A stretch of DNA of 64,000 bases. Origin: CAYTAU01 sp964442075. GTDB lineage: Bacteria > Bacteroidota > Bacteroidia > Bacteroidales > CAYTAU01. The position numbers were made by a program, and so were the translations under genes. The notes under the pieces are model-generated. The model was not told where the DNA came from and made no database searches. It was given only the letters and a program-made list of their open reading frames with translations. Shown piece after piece: positions 35,331 to 43,814 of the stretch. The stretch's first letter is position 1. Each line of letters begins with the position of its first letter. The stretch is from contig CAYTWH010000009.1 of NCBI GenBank assembly GCA_964442075.1, positions 1-64,000 of the forward strand. Reading direction: 5' to 3'.

Positions 35331-38300
35331 TATTCTTCTCTGGCATATAAAATATAGTTAACATTTTTCATTATCATTGTATCTAAAGATATACCTCTTG
35401 ATTCTGCATCATTTATTGTATTATTTAGCCATTCCTTATTATTTTTTATACTATGAATTAGTATTGCTCTTTCTTTTATGTAACCTAACTCAGAAGTCTC
35501 AATTACATAATTTGCAGATAATACTAACATAGAATCTAAAGAAATACCTCTTTTTTCAGCTTTTTCCTTTATATTATCAAACCAAGTATAATTTTTCTTT
35601 ATCCTTAAAATTATTGAAGATCTTTGATTTTCTATAAAATCTAGATCTACTTTGGTGCCGTCATAAATACTTATAGATGAATTCTTTGACATGTACGACA
35701 TAGCGTCATTTGGGGTTGTAAATTTTTTCCAGTTATTAATATCATATACATTGTCTTTAATTTGAAATGCAAAGTAATTTTGGTACTTTTTTCTAGTTTT
35801 TAAATCTGTATGCCATTTTGTATAGTATGTATAAACAGTTCTTGATGAAGGGTTATTTTTTGTTGGATCATTTTCATCAAATGTAATTGAATAAGTATCA
35901 ATATTGCTCATTATTCTCCAATCTTCTTTCACTTTTCCTTTTGAATTAAAATCCTTTACCATTAGAAGGGGGTTTAATCTAAGAAATTCCACAAAAGAAA
36001 CTTTTCTGTCTTTTGACCAAACTAAAGGCATGTTATGGTCTTCTATTTTTTTGTTATAATGCCACCAAGATGGTCCATGATCTGACACAAGAATTATTTT
36101 GGTATTATCATATACTTCATTTTCTTTCATCCAAGTAATCCATTTTGCAAAAATCTCAATAAATTGTTTTTGATTTTCATAAGGGCTTACATCACTAATT
36201 AGTTTGTTATCTTCTGTAATTAAATCCCAAGGGGCATGTGCAAACATTGAATGAATATAAATAAAATTAGAATTATTACTTTTACTACTTGAGATTTCAG
36301 GTAAAATTGTAATAAAACTATATTTACTTAAGAGGTCTGTTGAAGTAATTCCTTTTTCCTCATTTTTTCCTATTTCAAACCATTTGTTGTGATTATAAAT
36401 TCTTGGTTTTAAAAAAAGTGGTGAAGAAGAAAAAATTGCATTTTCATAAAGTCGAGAATACCACATTTCATTTCTATTAATCAGACCCATTGCTTTTGAC
36501 CAACTATTTTCCCATTTTGGGAGAAAATTGTCAATCTGTTCTAAATCTATATTTGAATATGCAAGGTTATTCCCAGTAAAATAATAGCCATTATCTTTAA
36601 TTTTTTTATAGAATTTAGCAGTGGCATTAGTTATTTTTTGAGTTATAGTTTTATCCTCATCTTTATTCATATTTTCAATAGAGAAATCACTTCCACACAT
36701 CATACCGGGAACAGAAGCATATGTGTAATTTGATGTAGAAATTGTATTTGGATACCAAACAAAACCATCATATAAATTATTTAGTTTGATATTTTCAATG
36801 AAAATATCTCGCATATACCAACCCTGTGCTCCATCTATAATAAAAAATACTATGTTCTCATTATTTTTTGAAAACTGAATTTCTTTAGCTTTAATGTTAT
36901 CATTTCCCTTAGAAAAGAATACACCTGTTTTTACTGATAAATATAAACTTTGACTAATAATAAACAGGTTCAAAATAATTAATACAAAAGTAATTTGCTT
37001 AAAATATTTTCGTTTTAAAACCCTTATTACTATAATATAAATGCCTATTAACAAAATGGCTTCAAATAAATATTTGTATGTTTCAGCAGCCAAATTATTT
37101 TCTTTTGAGAAAAAATTTACTTGTAATGTACCAACATCGAATGGAATAATTGAGCTATACAATAGAACAATAATAACAATCCATAAAAATACTTGAAGCA
37201 TATTTATTCTATATTTTTTTGAGAGTATTTTATAAAGCAAAATACTGGAGAAAATACTTATTATAAATGGAATTAAATTATTGCTAAAAAATTTATATGC
37301 CGGAAATTCAAAATTTGCAGGAAAAGAAGAATACACAATTAAGGGGTGCCAAAAGAATATTACCCCAAAAATATATAATATAGAAAGGGAAAAAATTAAC
37401 CAATTCTTTCTTGCTGTTATATTTGTCTGGGTTCCATTATGTCGCAGATAATAAATTGATGAAATTAAGGAAAAAATAATACCAGGCACCAATATATCAG
37501 AGAATGACCCGGACTCAATTAATAGGTTTATTTTAAAAATACTGATTGAAATATCTTCATTAATATAGGATATTAACGAAACTAGTTGATAAACTACAAT
37601 AACTAAATAAATAATAATTGTATACTTATATGCAAAACTTTTTGATTTTGCTCGAATCGTGTATATGCAGCCTATAAACTGGATAGGTATTAACATTAAT
37701 AAGGAAATTATACTTAATGTTGCATTTTCACCTGTATAATAAAACTGAGATGATAAATGAAAATAAACTACTAAAAATAATAAGGAGAAAAACAAACTTG
37801 GTTTTACTTTTATTTCAAGGATAGTTGTTTTGTAATGTTTATAGAAATTTATTATTAGCCAAATAAACAAGGTTAAGCCTATCGAAATAAGTACTGCAAT
37901 CAATAACCGAAAAATAATATCATCAAAATTATGACTAAAAGCCCAATAGAGCTGAGAAAATAAAAGAGGCGCCAAAATAACAATAAATATTATTTTGAGT
38001 TTTTTATATGAAGCCTTAAAATCAAAATTAAAATTTGATGAACCGAATAAATTGGCTTTAAAAACTTCCTTATTTGTAATAAATAAACGGAAAAAGCTAA
38101 AAACATTATTCATTGTCCAATAAAGAACTAAACCTGAGGGAAGATTAAATAGTAAAATCAAAAAAGCTCCTGCAACTATTAACATTTGTTTACGCTCAGA
38201 TGTATTACCATTACGTGTGTATAAATACGCTGTTAATAAATTTACCAGCGTCATTAGGATTGGTAAAAAATGTATATCTCCAAACAATCCATCGGGAAGA

Positions 38301-38713
38301 CTTAAATCTTTAATAAATAAAAAGCTTGTTTCTTTAAGTCCTTCAAAATTTTCTAAAAACTGATACGCTGCAATAAAAAATGGTATCTGAATTAATAAAC
38401 TTAAAATTGGGATTAGTGCCTTAAAAGAATTGTAATTATGCTGACGATTTATTGTTTTTAAATAATAATAACGTTCTTGTCCTTTATAAACTCGCTTAAT
38501 TTCATCAATTAAGGGCTTCATCTTTTTCTTTACGACATCATCTTTCTTTTTGGATTTTTCTATTAAAATAAAAATGGGCAATAAGATCAATGATACTACA
38601 AAACTTAATAAAATAATAGCTACACCATAATTACCGGTTAATTCATAACTAAACAAAAAGATTTGCTTAATTATAAAAATAAATGGGGATATTATTTGCT
38701 CGAAAAAATTCAT
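35330..38713 (-). CDS. YidC/Oxa1 domain fused to sulfatase/LTA-synthase-like domain (copy 1) with two C-terminal Trp-motifs
   Basis: The 1127-residue paralogue of the next gene has the same order: YidC/Oxa1-like domain (about 20-225), multiple TM helices, then a sulfatase-like periplasmic domain with IIDGAQGW, SNYTYASVPG (nucleophile Thr), HSMFAHAPW and VSDHGPSW. It differs by about 120 extra C-terminal residues, which carry two copies of the operon's Trp motif (about 1038-1073 and 1089-1124; W..NIKEKAEKRGISLDSM, W..NTINDAESRGISLDTM). The sulfatase parts have diverged, suggesting different acceptors or donors. The true membrane insertase YidC is normally encoded elsewhere, so this is not the housekeeping protein. 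Confidence 0.82.
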   Translation of the reverse strand: MNFFEQIISPFIFIIKQIFLFSYELTGNYGVAIILLSFVVSLILLPIFILIEKSKKKDDVVKKKMKPLIDEIKRVYKGQERYYYLKTINRQHNYNSFKALIPILSLLIQIPFFIAAYQFLENFEGLKETSFLFIKDLSLPDGLFGDIHFLPILMTLVNLLTAYLYTRNGNTSERKQMLIVAGAFLILLFNLPSGLVLYWTMNNVFSFFRLFITNKEVFKANLFGSSNFNFDFKASYKKLKIIFIVILAPLLFSQLYWAFSHNFDDIIFRLLIAVLISIGLTLFIWLIINFYKHYKTTILEIKVKPSLFFSLLFLVVYFHLSSQFYYTGENATLSIISLLMLIPIQFIGCIYTIRAKSKSFAYKYTIIIYLVIVVYQLVSLISYINEDISISIFKINLLIESGSFSDILVPGIIFSLISSIYYLRHNGTQTNITARKNWLIFSLSILYIFGVIFFWHPLIVYSSFPANFEFPAYKFFSNNLIPFIISIFSSILLYKILSKKYRINMLQVFLWIVIIVLLYSSIIPFDVGTLQVNFFSKENNLAAETYKYLFEAILLIGIYIIVIRVLKRKYFKQITFVLIILNLFIISQSLYLSVKTGVFFSKGNDNIKAKEIQFSKNNENIVFFIIDGAQGWYMRDIFIENIKLNNLYDGFVWYPNTISTSNYTYASVPGMMCGSDFSIENMNKDEDKTITQKITNATAKFYKKIKDNGYYFTGNNLAYSNIDLEQIDNFLPKWENSWSKAMGLINRNEMWYSRLYENAIFSSSPLFLKPRIYNHNKWFEIGKNEEKGITSTDLLSKYSFITILPEISSSKSNNSNFIYIHSMFAHAPWDLITEDNKLISDVSPYENQKQFIEIFAKWITWMKENEVYDNTKIILVSDHGPSWWHYNKKIEDHNMPLVWSKDRKVSFVEFLRLNPLLMVKDFNSKGKVKEDWRIMSNIDTYSITFDENDPTKNNPSSRTVYTYYTKWHTDLKTRKKYQNYFAFQIKDNVYDINNWKKFTTPNDAMSYMSKNSSISIYDGTKVDLDFIENQRSSIILRIKKNYTWFDNIKEKAEKRGISLDSMLVLSANYVIETSELGYIKERAILIHSIKNNKEWLNNTINDAESRGISLDTMIMKNVNYILYAREE
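37925..38713. repeat. 789-bp near-identical direct repeat, copy B
   Basis: Partner of 34542-35330: codons 1-263 of the upstream YidC-sulfatase gene. The substitution is at 37970. The flanks on both sides differ from copy A. Confidence 0.9.
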
Positions 38714-38730
38714 TATTTGTTGTTATTTTT

Positions 38731-39969
38731 TTATTTGTCAATATCTTCTATTATCTCTAATATCTGTTTAGCAGCTGTTTCTCCAGCCCTCCCAAAATTA
38801 AATACTGACTGCTTTCTCAGCTCTTCTAACTGCATAAGAAGAGGGGTTTCTATTAAGTCTTTCACAATTTTATTTATATTTTTCAAATCATTTTCATCAA
38901 AAATATTTCCAACCTTACTTCTTTCTCTCATTTCCCACATTTCATAGTCTAAATCACTTCCTTCAAAACCTTCTATAGATTCAAAGTCCGTTTTTAATAA
39001 TAATATAGGTTTGGAATACAGAAACATAAAATCCCAAAACACTCCTGACAAATCGCTAATCATTAAATCTGCTTTCAACATACTTGCCGTTCCTAATGGT
39101 TCTCTGTCAACAACAAATCGTGGTTCATCTTTATATTTTTCTTCAATTTCTGAAATTAATTTTGGAAAACTCACATAAGTTTGTGGATGAGGTCTTAAAA
39201 TAACATCGTAAGAATCATCTTTTAGAAGATTCTCAAAAAACTTTAATCCAAATCTGTTAATAATTGAATACTCTTTCCATGTTGGTGCGACTAATACAAT
39301 TGGCTTATGTTTTTCAGGTTTAGGCAATTTTACAATATCTTCAAGCATTACATCATAGTATGTAAGCCCGGTTTCAAGAAGAAGTTTTTTGTCTGTTTTT
39401 CTTTTTTCTTCTAATTTTTTTATTCCTTCTATTTGATGTGGACCAGAACAGAAAACAGAATCAAAATAGTCAAAAGCAAATTTACGATATGTAAAAACAT
39501 CAATAGGAGCATGTACAATATGAGCATAATGTTGCACATGTTTTGATCTCTGTATCATCATAACATCAAGTTGTGGTGTGGTCATTCCAACAAATTTAGC
39601 TTTTAATTTTTTTAAGTAAACTGATGTCATAGTTAAATTACCTATAAATTTAGTACTAAGAAATTCTGATTTATAGTCTAGTCCAGGATCTTTATCATCT
39701 GATGTTAAATATGCACATTCAATATTTTTCTTTTCCAAAGCTTTAATAATTGGATAAAACACAGGCCAATATTGTTTCCCTTCAGAATAAAAAATAATAT
39801 CAATATTATTAAAATCATTAGTATTTATAAATCCTTTTCCAAAAATTAAATTTTTAATTCTATAGAAAAATCCACGCAAAGCAAAAGCAAGTGTTGCTGC
39901 AATAGCAATAATAATATAAAGCAAGGCACTTGTTGATGCGGGATCTATGTATAAAAGTATTTTTGTCAT
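38731..39969 (-). CDS. CDP-glycerol glycerophosphotransferase-family protein (TagB/TagF-like)
   Basis: The 412-residue product has a TM segment at about 13-35, then a GT-B type Glyphos_transf domain: IIFYSEGKQYWPVFYPII, VLVAPTWKEYS, VILRPHPQTY and SDLSGVFWDFMFLYSKPIL (the usual SD.S...FD....KP.). Family members transfer glycerol- or ribitol-phosphate from a CDP donor to a membrane acceptor. Because the three upstream genes make a phosphonate and a fused cytidylyltransferase, its donor may be CMP-phosphonate; this is inference. It lies between the phosphonate genes (21-bp gap) and the YidC-sulfatase genes (17-bp gap). Confidence 0.88.
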   Translation of the reverse strand: MTKILLYIDPASTSALLYIIIAIAATLAFALRGFFYRIKNLIFGKGFINTNDFNNIDIIFYSEGKQYWPVFYPIIKALEKKNIECAYLTSDDKDPGLDYKSEFLSTKFIGNLTMTSVYLKKLKAKFVGMTTPQLDVMMIQRSKHVQHYAHIVHAPIDVFTYRKFAFDYFDSVFCSGPHQIEGIKKLEEKRKTDKKLLLETGLTYYDVMLEDIVKLPKPEKHKPIVLVAPTWKEYSIINRFGLKFFENLLKDDSYDVILRPHPQTYVSFPKLISEIEEKYKDEPRFVVDREPLGTASMLKADLMISDLSGVFWDFMFLYSKPILLLKTDFESIEGFEGSDLDYEMWEMRERSKVGNIFDENDLKNINKIVKDLIETPLLMQLEELRKQSVFNFGRAGETAAKQILEIIEDIDK

Positions 39970-39990
39970 AATAGAAATTTCTTAGTATTA

Positions 39991-41118
39991 CTAATATTTA
40001 CAGTTATTTAAAAAACTCATTAATGATGTTTTATTAATTTTTCTTGGATTATTATTTAATCGTTCAAGATTTATATTGTTAATAATTATATCTGAATTGA
40101 AATCCTTAATTAATGTTGAAATATTAATATTAATCCCTATTGAATCAAAGAATAAAGTAAGTTTATTGTTAACATTTTCAATATTAAGATTCATTATTTT
40201 TAAGATCTCATCTATCCGATTTCTAACAATATCTCCACCTTGAGTATCATTACAGTCAATATCTGAAACCCCATAATTATACTCAAAGAAAAAAGGCAAA
40301 CTCAAAGCTACTGCATGCCCGTGAGGTATATTATAATAACTTGTAAAAGCATAAGACAAAGCATGTGGTGCTGTTGTTTTTGTAATATTTATTGCTTTAC
40401 CAGCTAAATACGCAGCTTCTTGCATTAATGACTTTGCTTTTTTGTCATTATCAACAACTGCCATTTTAAGATTATTCCATACTATATCAATTGCTTCAAA
40501 AGCATATTTTTCAGATTCTGTTGTGGAATTAATACTCCAAACAGATTCTATTGCTTGACAAAATGCGTCAAGACCTGTACAAGCTGTTAAATATGGAGGT
40601 GCAGACATTAAAAATTCGGGAGACAAAAAAATATAATTTGGAGATATTGATTCATTTGCAACAGAATATTTGACTTTATCAATATAAAGAACTGCAAATG
40701 ATGTTGCTTCTGCACCTGTACCGGCTGTTGTTGGAATAGTTAACAATGGGGTTTTTTTATTATTCAAAATAGCACTTCCTTTTGCAATTTTTTTAACATC
40801 CTGATCTTGATGTGCCATTACACTAATCAGCTTAGCCATATCAATAACACTCCCCCCTCCTATTGCCAAGATTAATTCATATTTACCATCTTTAAATAAA
40901 GAGATACCTTTTTTTAAGTCTGACAATTGAGGATTAGGATTAAAATCAGAAAATGCGACATGCATACTGACATCAAAGCTTTTTTCAATAAATAATCTTG
41001 CTCCGGAAACCTCGTATGAATTTTTATCCACAACCAAAAATACTTTTTGTGGATTATACCTACTAACAAACTTCTTAAGATCTAAAAATTGCGTATTTCT
41101 ATATACTTCTTGCCTCAT
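39991..41118 (-). CDS. Iron-containing alcohol dehydrogenase, probable phosphonoacetaldehyde reductase
   Basis: The 375-residue product is a group III alcohol dehydrogenase: GGGSVIDMAK (nucleotide binding), TTAGTGAEAT, and the metal-binding region with D in TGLDAFCQAIES and H in TAPHALSY and IPHGHAVAL. Following a phosphonopyruvate decarboxylase gene (4-bp overlap), it should reduce phosphonoacetaldehyde to 2-hydroxyethylphosphonate. No AEP transaminase is present, so the alcohol rather than the amine is the likely product. Substrate assignment rests on context. Confidence 0.86.
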   Translation of the reverse strand: MRQEVYRNTQFLDLKKFVSRYNPQKVFLVVDKNSYEVSGARLFIEKSFDVSMHVAFSDFNPNPQLSDLKKGISLFKDGKYELILAIGGGSVIDMAKLISVMAHQDQDVKKIAKGSAILNNKKTPLLTIPTTAGTGAEATSFAVLYIDKVKYSVANESISPNYIFLSPEFLMSAPPYLTACTGLDAFCQAIESVWSINSTTESEKYAFEAIDIVWNNLKMAVVDNDKKAKSLMQEAAYLAGKAINITKTTAPHALSYAFTSYYNIPHGHAVALSLPFFFEYNYGVSDIDCNDTQGGDIVRNRIDEILKIMNLNIENVNNKLTLFFDSIGININISTLIKDFNSDIIINNINLERLNNNPRKINKTSLMSFLNNCKY

Positions 41119-42245
41119 TCTGATGCTAGATTTTTCATGAAATCAATTTTGTTATCTACCGGTTTAATAGTAGGACGCCCTAAATCATCTCTGGATCCTG
41201 TTCGCACCATCACTTCAATAAGTGCCGGAGATACGTTGTCGTCAATTTCTGCTATAGCATCTTTAAGTCCCTCAGGTGTTGAAACTCTTTTAACATATTT
41301 ATATTTATTAGCTTTTGCAATAGATGGAATATCAATACTAAAAGCTACAGTTGGTTGTCCACCAACCGATTCGTGTGTTCCGTTATTTATAACAATATGC
41401 AAGAAATTTTTTGGAGATTGAGATCCTATTATAGCAAATCCTCCCATATGCATTAAAACAGCACCATCTCCATCAATACAAATTATTTTCCTGTTTGGCT
41501 TACTTAATGCTATTCCTAATGCTATTTGGCTGGCATGTCCCATTGAGCCGACAGTCAAAAAATCAGAATTATGTGATTGATTTATAGCAGCCCTACATTC
41601 AAAAAGCTCACGAGATGTTTTCCCTGTAGTTGAAACTATTAATTCTCTTCTTTTTAATTGTTCAACAATTATTTTAATTGCCTCTTCGCGATAAAGAGTA
41701 TAATTTGCATCTGTTTTTTGCTTGATATTATATTTTTCAAAAGTCCCTTTTCTAACAATAATAGCAAAAGCAACATTTGTTTTATTTATTTTATTTATTG
41801 CTTCATCTATTTGTTCTTTGGCATTTTGTTCATCTTGGTCTAAAATTAAATATGGTATTTTCATCGCATCAAGCAAAGAAGTTGTAACCAAGCCTTGTTT
41901 AACATGTTGCGGTTCATCTTTTGTTCCAGGTTCACCTCGCCAACCAATCATCAGTAAAATCGGAATATTATACGCGTTCGAGTCAGTAAGTGACAGCAGC
42001 GGATTTACAGCATTGCCTATTCCTGAATTTTGCATATAAACCAAAGGGATTTTATCTGTTGCCATATGATATCCGGCTGCAATAGCAATTGCATTTCCTT
42101 CGTTTGCCGCAATAATATGATTCTTCTTCGAAGTATTATCTGTAATATAAGCACAAATATCTTTTAATAATGAATCAGGTATACCTGTAAAAAACTCTAT
42201 ATTTTTACTCGTTAAGTAGTTGTAAAAAAAATTAGGACTAATCAT
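41115..42245 (-). CDS. Phosphonopyruvate decarboxylase
   Basis: The 376-residue ThDP enzyme has the family's usual length. The N-terminal half has the pyrimidine-binding ANEGNAIAIAAGYHMAT, with the catalytic Glu. The C-terminal half holds the Mg/ThDP motif from GDGAVLMHMGGFAIIG through IVINNGTHES. It converts phosphonopyruvate to phosphonoacetaldehyde, which pulls the unfavourable PEP mutase reaction forward. It starts 7 bp after the PEP mutase gene and overlaps the reductase gene by 4 bp. Confidence 0.94.
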   Translation of the reverse strand: MISPNFFYNYLTSKNIEFFTGIPDSLLKDICAYITDNTSKKNHIIAANEGNAIAIAAGYHMATDKIPLVYMQNSGIGNAVNPLLSLTDSNAYNIPILLMIGWRGEPGTKDEPQHVKQGLVTTSLLDAMKIPYLILDQDEQNAKEQIDEAINKINKTNVAFAIIVRKGTFEKYNIKQKTDANYTLYREEAIKIIVEQLKRRELIVSTTGKTSRELFECRAAINQSHNSDFLTVGSMGHASQIALGIALSKPNRKIICIDGDGAVLMHMGGFAIIGSQSPKNFLHIVINNGTHESVGGQPTVAFSIDIPSIAKANKYKYVKRVSTPEGLKDAIAEIDDNVSPALIEVMVRTGSRDDLGRPTIKPVDNKIDFMKNLASE

Positions 42246-42252
42246 TATTTAT

Positions 42253-43545
42253 TTAGGGGATAAGAGTTAGTATTTCTTTAATTGACATACATTTATCATT
42301 AACTTCAGAAGAACGCTCATTTTCTAAAATTGTTTTTGCAACATCAACCATTGCAGGGTAAGCACTCCTCAACAAATGATTGGCATAAATTACGACATTA
42401 GCCCCTGCATCAATGAATTGCTTCTCGTAGATGTGATTATAACTAGAAGGAACAACAACTAAGGGGACACGTCTATCAAATTCATTAAACTTTTTGCAAA
42501 ATTCAAGAATTTCATTTCCATCTTTTTCTTTACTGTGAATCATAATACCATCAGTCCCCGCTTCTATATACGCTTTTGCTCTATTAATAGCATCATCCAT
42601 TCCTTGCTTTAGTATCAAACTCTCTATTCTGGCTATTATCATAAAACTATCTGTAATTTGTGATTGCTTACCTGTTTTAATCTTATTAGAAAAATTTTCT
42701 ATTGAATCTTGGGTTTGTTTAACATCTGTTCCAAAAAGAGAATTTTTCTTTAAACCAGTTTTATCTTCAATAATTATTGCAGAAACTCCCAGACGTTCCA
42801 AAGTTCTCACAGTAAATATAAAATGTTCCGGAATTCCACCTGTATCACCATCATATATAATAGGTTTTGTGGTTACTTCTAAAATATCGTTAAGACTATG
42901 TAGGCGCGAAGTAACATCAACTGCCTCAATATCAGGCTTCCCCTTAGCTGTAGAATCAGTAAGACTACTAAGCCACATGGCATCAAATTCTTTTGTCATG
43001 CCATCTTTTTTAACATTAACATTCTCAACAATTAGTCCTGTTAAGCCATTATGAGCTTCCAATACCCGAACTATTGGTTTTGAGTCAATTAAACGACGTA
43101 ATTTCCCCATTCTTATTTCAGGAGTTGTTCCTATTTCTTTTAGGGTTTGATTTAATTGTGTTGATGATATTCCTTTTGTATATGGCACTTCATGTAGTTT
43201 GCCTCCCCACTCATTTAAAATATCAATAACTTTTTGACGCACTCTTCTCTGAATACCTTCTTTCCAGTCGTCTCCATGTACAACATAGTCTGGTTTTACT
43301 TTACGCAAATTAACTGAATAGTCTAATTCGTGTTGGGGAATAACTTCAGTTACACCTTTTATATTTTCAATAATAATTTTTCGTTGCTCATATTTCAATG
43401 TAGGGAGTCGCTTATATGATGAAATAGCTTTATCTGTTAGCACCCCAACTATTACATCTCCTAACTTACTCGCTTCTTTAATTATGTTTAAATGCCCTGG
43501 ATGAATCATGTCTGCACTCATCCCTACATATACTTTTTTTGTCAT
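42253..43545 (-). CDS. PEP mutase with N-terminal cytidylyltransferase domain
   Basis: The 430-residue bifunctional product is the first gene of the operon. Residues 1-135 form a TagD/LicC-type nucleotidyltransferase with HPGH at 15-18 and the closing ISST motif at 126-129. Residues 150-430 form PEP mutase with YDGDTGG (231-237) and the diagnostic EDKTGLKKNS (260-269), which separates mutases from isocitrate lyase-type relatives. The mutase rearranges PEP to phosphonopyruvate. The transferase probably activates the finished phosphonate as a CMP ester for transfer to glycan. The fusion is known from other phosphonoglycan or phosphonolipid clusters. The -7 element is at 43563-43570. Confidence 0.93.
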   Translation of the reverse strand: MTKKVYVGMSADMIHPGHLNIIKEASKLGDVIVGVLTDKAISSYKRLPTLKYEQRKIIIENIKGVTEVIPQHELDYSVNLRKVKPDYVVHGDDWKEGIQRRVRQKVIDILNEWGGKLHEVPYTKGISSTQLNQTLKEIGTTPEIRMGKLRRLIDSKPIVRVLEAHNGLTGLIVENVNVKKDGMTKEFDAMWLSSLTDSTAKGKPDIEAVDVTSRLHSLNDILEVTTKPIIYDGDTGGIPEHFIFTVRTLERLGVSAIIIEDKTGLKKNSLFGTDVKQTQDSIENFSNKIKTGKQSQITDSFMIIARIESLILKQGMDDAINRAKAYIEAGTDGIMIHSKEKDGNEILEFCKKFNEFDRRVPLVVVPSSYNHIYEKQFIDAGANVVIYANHLLRSAYPAMVDVAKTILENERSSEVNDKCMSIKEILTLIP

Positions 43546-43562
43546 ATTATAAAATTTTTTAA

Positions 43563-43570
43563 CAAAAGTA
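43563..43570 (-). promoter_or_regulatory. -7 element of the phosphonate/exopolysaccharide operon
   Basis: TACTTTTG on the minus strand, an exact TAnnTTTG match. The predicted start leaves only about 11 nt before the PEP mutase ATG. The expected -33 position falls at the left end of the MITE-like element and shows no TTTG. Confidence 0.5.
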
Positions 43571-43586
43571 AGTATTATTTTTCTTT

Positions 43587-43757
43587 TTTAACCCCGATTA
43601 TGCAATAGGAGACTTGGAAAAGCTGAACCGCTTGCTTTAGAGATGGTTAACTCCAGCTTAGAGTTTCACCATTTTGATGTTTTTCAAAATGAATGAGACT
43701 CTTTGTCGCTATGCAATAGAAATTTATTTTTATTTCTATTGCATAGTTTGGGTTTAA
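43587..43757. mobile_element. 171-bp MITE-like element
   Basis: Imperfect 22-bp terminal inverted repeats (18/22 matches): TTTAACCCCGATTATGCAATAG at 43587-43608 and its partner at 43736-43757. Inside, next to the right end, is a perfect 15-bp inverted repeat (43709-43723 / 43732-43746, CTATGCAATAGAAAT). The internal sequence is richer in G+C than the surroundings and non-coding. No target duplication is obvious. It abuts the operon promoter. Confidence 0.5.
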
Positions 43758-43814
43758 CTAAGAGCAAAATTTAAAAAAATGAAATGTGACCTGCTCAATA
43801 TCGGGCTATAATTA

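Noticed and set aside
32307..38713. Housekeeping YidC insertase
   Set aside because: The large TM region and sulfatase domain, the tandem duplication and the operon context do not fit the essential insertase.
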